Part shown: positions 18,162 to 25,569 of the stretch, piece by piece | How the letters are laid out: the number at the start of each line of letters is the position of its first letter | Numbering within the stretch: position 1 is the stretch's first letter | Source of the DNA: Solirubrobacter sp963792915 | Lineage (GTDB): Bacteria; Actinomycetota; Thermoleophilia; Solirubrobacterales; Solirubrobacteraceae | Direction: 5' to 3' | Length of the DNA: 64,000 nucleotides | NCBI GenBank assembly: GCA_963792915.1 | Contig: CAWBYD010000007.1 | Location: 749,849 to 813,848 of the forward strand | Notes under the pieces: generated by a model | What the model was told of the DNA's origin: nothing | The model's input: only the letters and a program-made list of their open reading frames with translations | Databases searched by the model: none | Translations under genes and position numbers: made by a program

Positions 18162-18175
18162 CCGTTTCCTGCTCT

Positions 18176-18478
18176 GTGAAGACCTACACGTTGACCGGCG
18201 CCGACGGGCGCCCGTACGAGAGCACGGAGAAGGGCGCGTTGGGAGGGCACGCCGGCACCAAGGTCTACGGCCGGCTCGACTGCCCCGTGGCGCTGAGCCT
18301 GCTCCGGCGCGGCTTCGTGCCGCGGCGGCGCGTGTTCTTCGCCGACGTGGCGACGGCGATCGCGGCGGGCTTCCGCCCGTGCGGCGCGTGCCTGCGCGAG
18401 AAGTACGCGGTGTGGAAGGCGCATAGCCCGCCGCGCGGTGCTTCGGGCGGCGGGGCGCGGGATCGCGGGCCGTCGTGA
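18176..18478 (+). CDS. Ada-type metal-binding domain protein
   Basis: 100-residue protein built around the zinc domain of Ada: KVYGRLDCPVAL, VFFADVATAIAAGFRPCGACLREKY. Three cysteines of the usual four are visible (L-D-C, P-C-G-A-C). It has no methyltransferase domain and a Gly/Arg-rich tail, so it is a stand-alone version. GTG start; its TGA overlaps the next gene's GTG. Confidence 0.72.
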   Translation: MKTYTLTGADGRPYESTEKGALGGHAGTKVYGRLDCPVALSLLRRGFVPRRRVFFADVATAIAAGFRPCGACLREKYAVWKAHSPPRGASGGGARDRGPS

Positions 18479-19674
18479 GTCGGGCGCGGGCGCGGGCGCG
18501 GGCTGTGCGGCGGCGCCGCGCGGCGGTGCTTGGCGCCGCGGCGTTCGCGTTCGCCACCGGCGTGACGATGGGCGCCGGCCACGACGACCCGCCGACCCAC
18601 CGGGCGACGCCGCAGACCTCCGCGCCACGCGAGTTCACGCGCGGTAGCGCACCCAGCGACCGCCCGCGGAACTCGCCCGAGCATCGCCCCCTGGGCGCTG
18701 CGACGGGGACGCCGGCACCCGTGGATCGCCTCTCGCTCGAGCGCCAGGTCGGCGAGCTCGTCGTGCTGCGCTTCGAGGGCACGCAGGTGCCGGACTACGT
18801 GCGCCGCGTCCTCCACGACGGCTGGGCCGCGGGCGCGATCCTGTTCCGCGGCAACGTCGTCTCGGCGCCGCAGCTGCAGGCGCTCACCGGCGTGCTGCGC
18901 CGGTCGGCCCGCGCCGCGGGCGCGACGCCGATCATCTGCACCGACCAGGAGGGCGGCGCGATCCGCAACGTGCCGTGGGCGCCGCCGGCCCCGCCGCAGC
19001 CGGCGCAGCGCCCGGGCCCCGACGCGACCGCTGCGGCGCGGGCGCTGCGCGCGCTCGGCGTCAACGTCGCGCTCGCCCCGGTCGCCGACGTCCCGCGCGT
19101 TCCCGGCTCGGTTATGGCAGGCCGCGCGTACTCCGGCGACGTCGCCGCCGCCACGGCCGCGGCGGTCAAGGGCTGGCGGGCGGGGGGCGTGGCGCCGACC
19201 GCGAAGCACTTCCCCGGCCTCGGGGCGACGACGGTCAACACCGACAAGGGGTCGACGGTGATCCGCGGCGGCGCGCCGACGCCCCAGGACCTCGCGCCGT
19301 TCAAGGCCGCGATCGCGGCCGGGGTGCCGATCGTGATGAGCTCGCACGCCGTCTATCCAGCGCGCGACGGCGCCAACATCGCCTCCCAGTCGCCCGCCCT
19401 CGTGACCGGCCTGCTGCGCGGCGAGCTGCACTTCACCGGCGTGGTGATGACCGACTCGATCGAGGCCGCCGCGGTGCGCGCCACCGGCAGCACGGAGAAC
19501 GCGGCCGTCCGCTCGATCGAGGCCGGCAACGACATCGTGCTCACGACCGGCCAGGGATCGTGGGTCCGGACCTACCGAGCGCTGCTCGCGCAGGCGCGCG
19601 CGTCACGCTCCTTCCGCGCCCGGGTGCGCGAATCCGCGGCCCGCGTGCTCGCGCTGCAGGCCACACTGACGTAG
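18475..19674 (+). CDS. Glycoside hydrolase family 3 (NagZ-like), exported
   Basis: 399-residue protein with an Arg-rich N-terminus and hydrophobic signal/anchor (about residues 17-35), a Pro/Arg-rich linker, then a GH3 barrel: TDQEGGAIRN, GVNVALAPVADV, TAKHFPGLGATTVNTD, and the nucleophile Asp in VVMTDSIEA. The His of the usual KHFPGHG loop is Leu here, as in some GH3 relatives. Likely acts on cell-wall glycans outside the membrane. Residues about 52-77 of the linker are encoded by a copy of the dispersed repeat. Confidence 0.86.
   Translation: MSRARARARAVRRRRAAVLGAAAFAFATGVTMGAGHDDPPTHRATPQTSAPREFTRGSAPSDRPRNSPEHRPLGAATGTPAPVDRLSLERQVGELVVLRFEGTQVPDYVRRVLHDGWAAGAILFRGNVVSAPQLQALTGVLRRSARAAGATPIICTDQEGGAIRNVPWAPPAPPQPAQRPGPDATAAARALRALGVNVALAPVADVPRVPGSVMAGRAYSGDVAAATAAAVKGWRAGGVAPTAKHFPGLGATTVNTDKGSTVIRGGAPTPQDLAPFKAAIAAGVPIVMSSHAVYPARDGANIASQSPALVTGLLRGELHFTGVVMTDSIEAAAVRATGSTENAAVRSIEAGNDIVLTTGQGSWVRTYRALLAQARASRSFRARVRESAARVLALQATLT
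18629..18704 (+). repeat. Dispersed repeat unit inside the GH3 reading frame
   Basis: GCGAGTTC (18,629-18,636) and GAACTCGC (18,669-18,676) form an inverted pair, followed by ATCGCCCCCTGGGCG. The same layout occurs downstream of this gene at 19,692-19,912. Here it is translated in frame as part of the linker (N-S-P-E-H-R-P-L-G). Confidence 0.8.
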
Positions 19675-19691
19675 CGGCCGGCAACGCGCCC

Positions 19692-19912
19692 GCGAGTTCA
19701 CCCGCCAAGCCGCGCCCGCTGCGCCGCGGGCGGAACTCGCCGGAGCTTCGCCCTCTGGGCGATGCGGCGAACTCGCCGGAGCTTCGCCCTCTGGGCGATG
19801 CGGCGAACTCGCCGGAGCTTCGCCCTCTGGGCGATGCGGCGAACTCGCCGGAGCATCGCCCCCTGGGCGATGCGGCGAACTCGCCGGAGCATCGCCCCCT
19901 GGGCAATGCGTC
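19692..19912 (+). repeat. Tandem array of five 36-bp hairpin repeats
   Basis: Five head-to-tail units of 36 bp begin with GAACTCGC at 19,733, 19,769, 19,805, 19,841 and 19,877. Each holds a hairpin: TCGCCC-TCT-GGGCGA in units 1-3 and, in unit 4, the longer GCATCGCCC-CCT-GGGCGATGC. A GCGAGTTC at 19,692 is the inverted partner of the first GAACTCGC. No spacers separate units. It fills the gap after the GH3 gene and could act as a terminator or mRNA-end structure. Confidence 0.93.
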
Positions 19913-19985
19913 GGACATTCGTCGATGCCTAAGAGGCTGCTAAAGCGGGACTGGCGGTCCATCTCGACGGACGTATATTGATGGC

Positions 19986-22400
19986 GTGGAAAGGGACGCT
20001 GGCCGCCCGCTTCTCGGCGGCGTGAATGATTCCGCGCTCTCGCTCGCGAGCGAGTGGCGCAAACTGGGTCGTATCGCGAGCTTCGTCGCGATACTCACCG
20101 CGCCGGCGCTGTACGCGCTGCTGCACATGTCGGTCGGCTGGCCGGTCTTCTGGTCGATCGTCGGAGCACTCGTGGGCATCGTGCTGTTCCGCGGCCTCGT
20201 GGACGTGCTCGCCCACAAGGTCGTCCCCTTCCCGTCGCTGTTCGGCGCGGGTGACGACCTGCGCCGCGCCGACGTCATCGCACGGCGCCGTCACTGGTAC
20301 TGGAAGACCAAGTTCCGGAAGCTGATCTGGCTGGGCCTGATCTTCGGGATCCTGCTCTACATCGCGGCCAGCGTGTCCGAGAACAACACGGGCGACGGCT
20401 CGATGACCGGCGGCCTCTCCCAGCTGGCCACCTGGGCCGGCAAGGCGGCCCCGATGGTCGGCTACTACGGCCTGATCCTCGTCGTCTTCTTCTTCATCAA
20501 CCTGGTGATCCTGTTCGGCCCGCTGTTCTTCTTCTCGATCCAGCAGATCAAGGGCTACGAGCCGGGCGACGCGGACTGGGGCGTCAAGCTCGAGGACGTC
20601 CGCGGCCAGGCCGAGGCCAAGGAGGAGATCCGCCGCATCGTCTCGCTCTGGCAGTCCGGCGAGGAGTTCGAGAAGGCGGGCGGCAAGCGCGAGCGCGGCG
20701 TGCTCTTCCTCGGCCCCCCGGGCACCGGCAAGACGATGCTCTCGAAGGCGATCGCGACGAACTTCAACTGCCCGTTCGTGGCCATCCCGGGCTCCGGCTT
20801 CGCGCAGATGTTCATGGGCATGGACGCGCTGATCGTGCGCTACATGGCCCGCAAGGCCAAGAAGCTGGCGGCCAAGTGGGGCGGCCAGTGCATCGTGTTC
20901 ATCGACGAGATCGACGCCGTCGGCATGCGCCGCCAGGCGCTCGGCTCCGGTTTCACGCCGCTGGAGAACCGCACCATCCACGACAGCCTGTTCTTCGGCG
21001 AGTGGGGCGCGCTGAACTGGGACGGCGAGCGCGTGATGGAGACCAAGGCGTGGCGCGATCGGCTGTTCGAGATCCGCCAGCCGCCGTCGGCCTCGATCTA
21101 CCCGCCGGTTCTCACCGCGATCTCGAACAAGATCCGCCAGGGCGTCATCCCCGGCGCGGGCATGGGCGGCATGATGGGCGGCGGCCAGGCGCTCAACCAG
21201 CTGCTCGTCGTGATGGACGGCATCGACGAGCCGCCGATGCGCAAGAAGTTCGTGACCAAGCGCTTCAACACGTTCCTGGACGCGATGTACTTCATCCCGC
21301 AGAAGATCCTCGGCCTGCGCGCGCGCATGAAGCCGCCGAAGCCGCGCGCGGAGCAGATCTACTTCATCGGCGCCTGCAACGTGCCGATCGAGGCGCTGGA
21401 CCCGGCGCTGGTGCGGCCGGGCCGGCTCGGCCGCCACATCTACTTCCGGACGCCCACGTGGGAAGACCGGCGCGACGTCTTCGACCTGTATCTCAAGAAG
21501 GTCGCGCACGAGGACTCGCTGGACGAGCCGAAGGCGCGCGACGAGCTGTCGCGCATCACGTCCGGCTACTCCCCGGCGATGATCGACCAGGTCTGCTCGC
21601 TGGCGCTGACCTACGCGCACACGGCCGGACGCCCCAAGTTCAACCGCAAGGACATCCTGGAGGCGATGACGACCGTCGAGGCGGGCGTCGCCGTCGGCCA
21701 GCAGCGCCCCAAGCACGAGGCGCGCGCGACCGCGATCCACGAGGCGGGCCACGCGGTCTGCGGGCACATGTACATGGACAACCGCATGTCCACGCGCCTC
21801 ACCATCAAGAAGCGCGGGGCGACCGGCGGCGCGCACTGGATGGCCGAGAAGGAGGACCGCTTCGGCCACTGGCGTTCCGAGCAGATCGGCGACATCGTCT
21901 GGGGCCTGGGCGCGATCGCGGCCGAGCACATCTTCTACGGCCAGAACACGACCGGCGTCGCGGGCGATCTCAACGGCGTCACGGTCGACGCGGCCAACAT
22001 GGTGAGCATCACCGGCATGGCGCCGTCGCCGATCAACCTGGCCGACCGGATCGCCGACCGCGAGGAGCGCGAGCGTGAAGAGAAGCGCATCATGGAGCGC
22101 TTCGAGAAGCTCGGCTTCCAGCTCATGCACCGCTCCGGCACCGAGATGGAGGGCCGGGCCTACACCGCGAGCATGTCGGACCCGATCAAGCGCAAGCTGG
22201 TCGCCGGCCTGCTCGGACAGTGCTTCGTGATCGCCTGGAACACGATCCGTGAGAACAAGGACGGCGTCGAGCAGGTCGCCGACCGCCTCGTCGACGAGCT
22301 CGAGCTCTACGGCGACGAAGTCAACGACATGCTCAACGACCTGCGCCTGCGTAAGCCCACCATCGACGTGTTGGACGAGTCCATATGGCCCGTGATCTGA
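19986..22400 (+). CDS. FtsH-like membrane AAA+ metalloprotease with extra segments
   Basis: 804-residue protein. N-terminal membrane helices (about residues 30-70, 105-130, 150-190), then an AAA+ module with Walker A GPPGTGKT (about residue 242), Walker B IVFIDEID and an arginine-finger region LVRPGRLGRHIYF; C-terminal peptidase with HEAGH (about residue 585). Between Walker B and LNQLLVVMDG there are about 90 residues instead of about 22, and about 45 more before the sensor strand IYFIGACNVP, so two insertions sit next to the ATP site. Degrades or remodels membrane proteins in relatives. GTG start. Overlaps the next gene by 16 bp. Confidence 0.9.
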   Translation: MERDAGRPLLGGVNDSALSLASEWRKLGRIASFVAILTAPALYALLHMSVGWPVFWSIVGALVGIVLFRGLVDVLAHKVVPFPSLFGAGDDLRRADVIARRRHWYWKTKFRKLIWLGLIFGILLYIAASVSENNTGDGSMTGGLSQLATWAGKAAPMVGYYGLILVVFFFINLVILFGPLFFFSIQQIKGYEPGDADWGVKLEDVRGQAEAKEEIRRIVSLWQSGEEFEKAGGKRERGVLFLGPPGTGKTMLSKAIATNFNCPFVAIPGSGFAQMFMGMDALIVRYMARKAKKLAAKWGGQCIVFIDEIDAVGMRRQALGSGFTPLENRTIHDSLFFGEWGALNWDGERVMETKAWRDRLFEIRQPPSASIYPPVLTAISNKIRQGVIPGAGMGGMMGGGQALNQLLVVMDGIDEPPMRKKFVTKRFNTFLDAMYFIPQKILGLRARMKPPKPRAEQIYFIGACNVPIEALDPALVRPGRLGRHIYFRTPTWEDRRDVFDLYLKKVAHEDSLDEPKARDELSRITSGYSPAMIDQVCSLALTYAHTAGRPKFNRKDILEAMTTVEAGVAVGQQRPKHEARATAIHEAGHAVCGHMYMDNRMSTRLTIKKRGATGGAHWMAEKEDRFGHWRSEQIGDIVWGLGAIAAEHIFYGQNTTGVAGDLNGVTVDAANMVSITGMAPSPINLADRIADREEREREEKRIMERFEKLGFQLMHRSGTEMEGRAYTASMSDPIKRKLVAGLLGQCFVIAWNTIRENKDGVEQVADRLVDELELYGDEVNDMLNDLRLRKPTIDVLDESIWPVI

Positions 22401-23284
22401 TCCCGCCCCCCGCGCCGAGCTGGCGGCCCCAGCCGGACGGCACGCCGCACCTGATCGAGCTCCCGAACGACCCGCCGTCGGCGGCGGTCGCCGAGCCGGC
22501 GCCGCCGCGGCACCTGCCGCCGTCGCCGTTCCGCAACCGCTTCGGGTTCCTGATGGGCGCGCTCGGCGGCATCGTGATCGCCGCCGTGGCGATCGCGGTT
22601 GCCGTGGTCGCGACCAGCGGGCCCAAGGACGAGGGGCTGGCCAAGAACTGGTCGGCCTGGCAGCCGCAGGAGCACTCGCTCGCCGGCGGCGCGGCCGAGA
22701 TCGCCACCCACGTGTCGCCGCACTACCGGCTGGATGACGGCAAGCAGATCGCCCAGGTGACCGGCGGTCCGCTGGAGGTCTCCGGGATCAAGCTCCCGGT
22801 CGTGCTGCGCCCGTCGACCGGGGACATCCAGCTGTTCGACGGCACGGCGGTGCTGTACACGCTCAACGGGCTCGGGGACGACGGCTCGATCAGCTCGGGC
22901 ACCGCGTCGCTGGAGCGCCATCGGCTGTTGCGCCGTGAGGCGCTCGAGCTGGCGCTGTACTCGTTCCGCTACCTGTCGGGCGTGAAGATGGTCGTCACCC
23001 TGCTCCCGCCGCGGGCCGTGACCCCCAAGGAGCAGGCCGCGATCGCCGCCGGCGAGCAGGACAAGCCGCCGGTCCAGGCCGTCTTCTACCGCCCGGGCGA
23101 CCTCAAGCCCCAGCTGCAGGTGCCGCTCGGCTTCACCGTGCCGTCGGCGACGCCCAAGCCCGACGCGATCGGCGCCAGCGAGAGCCGCAAGATCGACTCG
23201 CTGACACTTTCCAACCTGTTCTCCGCGCGCATCACGGTCGCGCAGGACCAGAAGCCGTACCTGGTGCTCGAGCGCGCGTCTTGA
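22385..23284 (+). CDS. Single-pass membrane protein, partner of the FtsH-like protease
   Basis: 299-residue protein of no recognised family. A Pro-rich cytoplasmic segment (residues 1-55), one membrane helix (about 56-78, GALGGIVIAAVAIAVAVVAT) and an extracytoplasmic domain of about 220 residues with alternating strands. The start lies inside the last 16 bp of the protease gene, so the two are made together; a substrate adaptor or regulator role is inference. Confidence 0.72.
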   Translation: MARDLIPPPAPSWRPQPDGTPHLIELPNDPPSAAVAEPAPPRHLPPSPFRNRFGFLMGALGGIVIAAVAIAVAVVATSGPKDEGLAKNWSAWQPQEHSLAGGAAEIATHVSPHYRLDDGKQIAQVTGGPLEVSGIKLPVVLRPSTGDIQLFDGTAVLYTLNGLGDDGSISSGTASLERHRLLRREALELALYSFRYLSGVKMVVTLLPPRAVTPKEQAAIAAGEQDKPPVQAVFYRPGDLKPQLQVPLGFTVPSATPKPDAIGASESRKIDSLTLSNLFSARITVAQDQKPYLVLERAS

Positions 23285-23490
23285 ACGCCGGCCTCTGCGC
23301 CGGCTGCACGTATCAGCGTCTGATCTCCAACACCCGCGGGTCGCAGTTCTCGATGTGCCAGCGCGGGCTGGCCGCGGAGCCCGGATACGTCAAGTATCCG
23401 CGGCTCCCGGTGCTCGCCTGCCCCGGGTTCAAACCCGGCGATGACCGAGGCGCGCCAGTTCCTCGTGATGACGCGTCACCCGGACCTTGA
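23281..23490 (+). CDS. Small four-cysteine protein
   Basis: 69-residue protein starting with TTG that overlaps the previous TGA. Core pattern: LCAGCTYQR, TRGSQFSMCQR, KYPRLPVLACPGF. The Cys-x2-Cys ... Cys ... Cys layout suggests a small zinc or redox site. I recognise it as a short conserved actinobacterial type of unknown function. Its last third overlaps a convergent gene and may be non-conserved. Confidence 0.6.
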   Translation: MNAGLCAGCTYQRLISNTRGSQFSMCQRGLAAEPGYVKYPRLPVLACPGFKPGDDRGAPVPRDDASPGP

Positions 23491-23725
23491 CGGGATCGTC
23501 GTCGGCGCGCGAATGGACCAGGCCCCACATCGCGTCGGCGACCTGTTCTGCGGTCTCCGGCGTGGCGCGGCGGCGCATCTCGTCGACGAGGGCCAGCTCC
23601 AGGCGTTCGATCTTCTGCTCGGCGGTGCCCTCCCCGAGTGAGGGGAACGGGACGCCTCGGAGCTGCTCGTCCCAGGCGCCCTTGACCATCGCGAAGCGGT
23701 TGCGGAGGACGATCGGATCGGTCAT
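23429..23725 (-). CDS. Hypothetical helical protein
   Basis: 98-residue soluble protein (M-T-D-P-I-V-L-R-N-R-F-A-M-V-K-G-A-W-D-E start). Mostly amphipathic helix with many Glu/Arg, no recognised family. ATG at 23,725 chosen as it begins the amphipathic pattern. Its 3' end overlaps the four-cysteine gene on the other strand. Confidence 0.55.
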   Translation of the reverse strand: MTDPIVLRNRFAMVKGAWDEQLRGVPFPSLGEGTAEQKIERLELALVDEMRRRATPETAEQVADAMWGLVHSRADDDPVKVRVTRHHEELARLGHRRV

Positions 23726-23805
23726 GCGAGGCGCGAGTGTACCCCGGAGTCCTAGGTCCAAGAGCCGAGGGAAGCCCGCGGGCCCGCCCCCTATCGTGTG
23801 ATCGC

Positions 23806-25569
23806 GTGCGCACTTTCGGACGGCTTCTCGGTTTCCTGGCGCCCTACCGGCGTGGCGTGGTGTGGTCGCTCGTGCTGGCGGCGCTGGCGATGGTCTGCAC
23901 CGTCGCCATCCCCTGGCTGACCGGCCGCGCGGTCGATCAGATCGCCGCGCACGACCGCTCGGGCCTGCGTGTGCTCGCGCTGGCGGTCGTCGGCGTGGCG
24001 CTCGCGCGGCTCGGGTTCTCGGTCCTGCGGCGGCTCGTCGCGGGCCAGGTCTCGCTGGCGATCGAGTACGACCTGCGCAACCTGATCTACGCCCATCTGC
24101 AGCGCCTCGAGCTGGGGTTCTTCGCCTCCCAGCAGACCGGGCAGCTGATGTCGCGGGCCACCGTGGACCTCTCGGCGGTGCGCTTCTTCCTCGGGTACGG
24201 GCTGATCTTCATCATGCAGAGCGCCCTGACGATCCTGCTCGGGGCGACCGCGATGTTCATCCTGCAGCCGGCGCTGGCGGCGCTGGCGCTGATCCCGGTG
24301 CCGTTCGTCGTGGTGGTCGCCACGCGCTACGGGCTGCGGTCGCGGCCGGCGCTGCAGGAGGTCCAGCAGCGGATCGGCGAAGTCACCGCGGAGGTCGAGG
24401 AGAACATCTCCGGCGTCCGCGTCGTCAAGGCCTTCGCCGCCGAGGACCGCCAGCTCACGCACTTCCGCGCCTCGGTCGCGCGGGTCTTCTCGCAGTCGAT
24501 GCTGACGACGCGGCTGAAGGCCTTCTACAACCCGTTCCTCGCCTTCCTGCCGCAGCTCGGCCTGGCCGTGATCCTGCTGCTGGGCGGCCGCCAGGTCATC
24601 AAGGGATCGCTCTCGCTGGGCGACTTCACGGCGTTCTACACCTACCTGCTGATGCTGATCGGGCCGATGCGGATGCTCGGCGTCGCGCTCGGGCTCTCGC
24701 AGCGGGCGACTGCGTCGGGGGCGCGGCTGCTCGAGATCCTCGATCGCGAGCCGAAGATCAACGCTCCCGCCGGCGCGCCGGACCTGCCGCCCGGCCGCGG
24801 CGCGGTCGAGCTGCGCGGCGTTACCTTCGCCTACGGCACCGGGGCGCCGTCGCTGCGCGACGTCTCGCTGCGCGTGGAGGCCGGCAGCACCGTCGCGCTG
24901 GTCGGCGCGACCGGATCCGGCAAGACGACGCTCGTGCAGTTGCTCCCGCGCCTCTTCGACCCGCAGTCCGGGGCGGTGCTGATCGACGGCGCGGACGTGC
25001 GGGAGGTCGATCTCGTGTCGTTGCGCAGCGCGATCGCGATCGTCGACGACGACCCGTTCCTGTTCTCTGACACGGTGGCCGGGAACATCGCCTACGCGCG
25101 CCCCGACGCCACCCGTGAGGAGATCGAGCTGGCCGCCGAGCGCGCCCAGGCGGCGGGCTTCATCGCCGAGCTCCCGAACCGCTACGACACCCGCGTCGGC
25201 GAGCGCGGGCTGACGCTGAGCGGCGGCCAGCGCCAGCGGATCGCGATCGCGCGGGCGCTGCTGGCCGACCCGCGGATCCTGATCCTCGACGACGCGACGT
25301 CGTCGGTCGACGCGTCGACCGAGCGTGAGATCAAGGCCGCGCTGCGCGAGGTGATGGCCGGGCGGACGACGTTCGTGATCGCACACCGGCTCTCCACGAT
25401 CGCGCTGGCCGACGACATCGTCGTGCTCGAGCACGGGGAGATCGCCGCGCGCGGGACGCACGCCGAACTGCTCGAGGAGTCCGAGCTCTACGCCGAGATC
25501 GCGACCAAGGGGCTGCCCGACCAGGTGTTCCTCAACCGCAATCCGCAGGAGAGGGTGGCGGGGCTGTGA
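23806..25569 (+). CDS. ABC exporter half-transporter, subunit 1 (degenerate ATP site)
   Basis: 587-residue ABCB-type half-transporter: six helices (residues about 15-300) then an ATPase domain. Walker A GATGSGKTT, signature LSGGQRQR. Walker B reads ILILDDATSSVD, with Asp in place of the catalytic Glu. GTG start. Stop overlaps the start of subunit 2 (GTGA). Pairs with it as a heterodimeric exporter of drugs or lipids. Confidence 0.92.
   Translation: MRTFGRLLGFLAPYRRGVVWSLVLAALAMVCTVAIPWLTGRAVDQIAAHDRSGLRVLALAVVGVALARLGFSVLRRLVAGQVSLAIEYDLRNLIYAHLQRLELGFFASQQTGQLMSRATVDLSAVRFFLGYGLIFIMQSALTILLGATAMFILQPALAALALIPVPFVVVVATRYGLRSRPALQEVQQRIGEVTAEVEENISGVRVVKAFAAEDRQLTHFRASVARVFSQSMLTTRLKAFYNPFLAFLPQLGLAVILLLGGRQVIKGSLSLGDFTAFYTYLLMLIGPMRMLGVALGLSQRATASGARLLEILDREPKINAPAGAPDLPPGRGAVELRGVTFAYGTGAPSLRDVSLRVEAGSTVALVGATGSGKTTLVQLLPRLFDPQSGAVLIDGADVREVDLVSLRSAIAIVDDDPFLFSDTVAGNIAYARPDATREEIELAAERAQAAGFIAELPNRYDTRVGERGLTLSGGQRQRIAIARALLADPRILILDDATSSVDASTEREIKAALREVMAGRTTFVIAHRLSTIALADDIVVLEHGEIAARGTHAELLEESELYAEIATKGLPDQVFLNRNPQERVAGL

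Noticed and set aside
19698..19892. Repeat proteins encoded by the 36-bp units on either strand
   Set aside because: The frames exist only because 36 is divisible by 3; there is no start context, domain or extension beyond the repeats.
19733..19912. CRISPR array at the 36-bp repeats
   Set aside because: Units are directly adjacent with no spacers, and no cas gene is nearby.
20054..22078. Alternative frames across the FtsH-like gene
   Set aside because: Shadow composition; the true frame carries all AAA and peptidase motifs.
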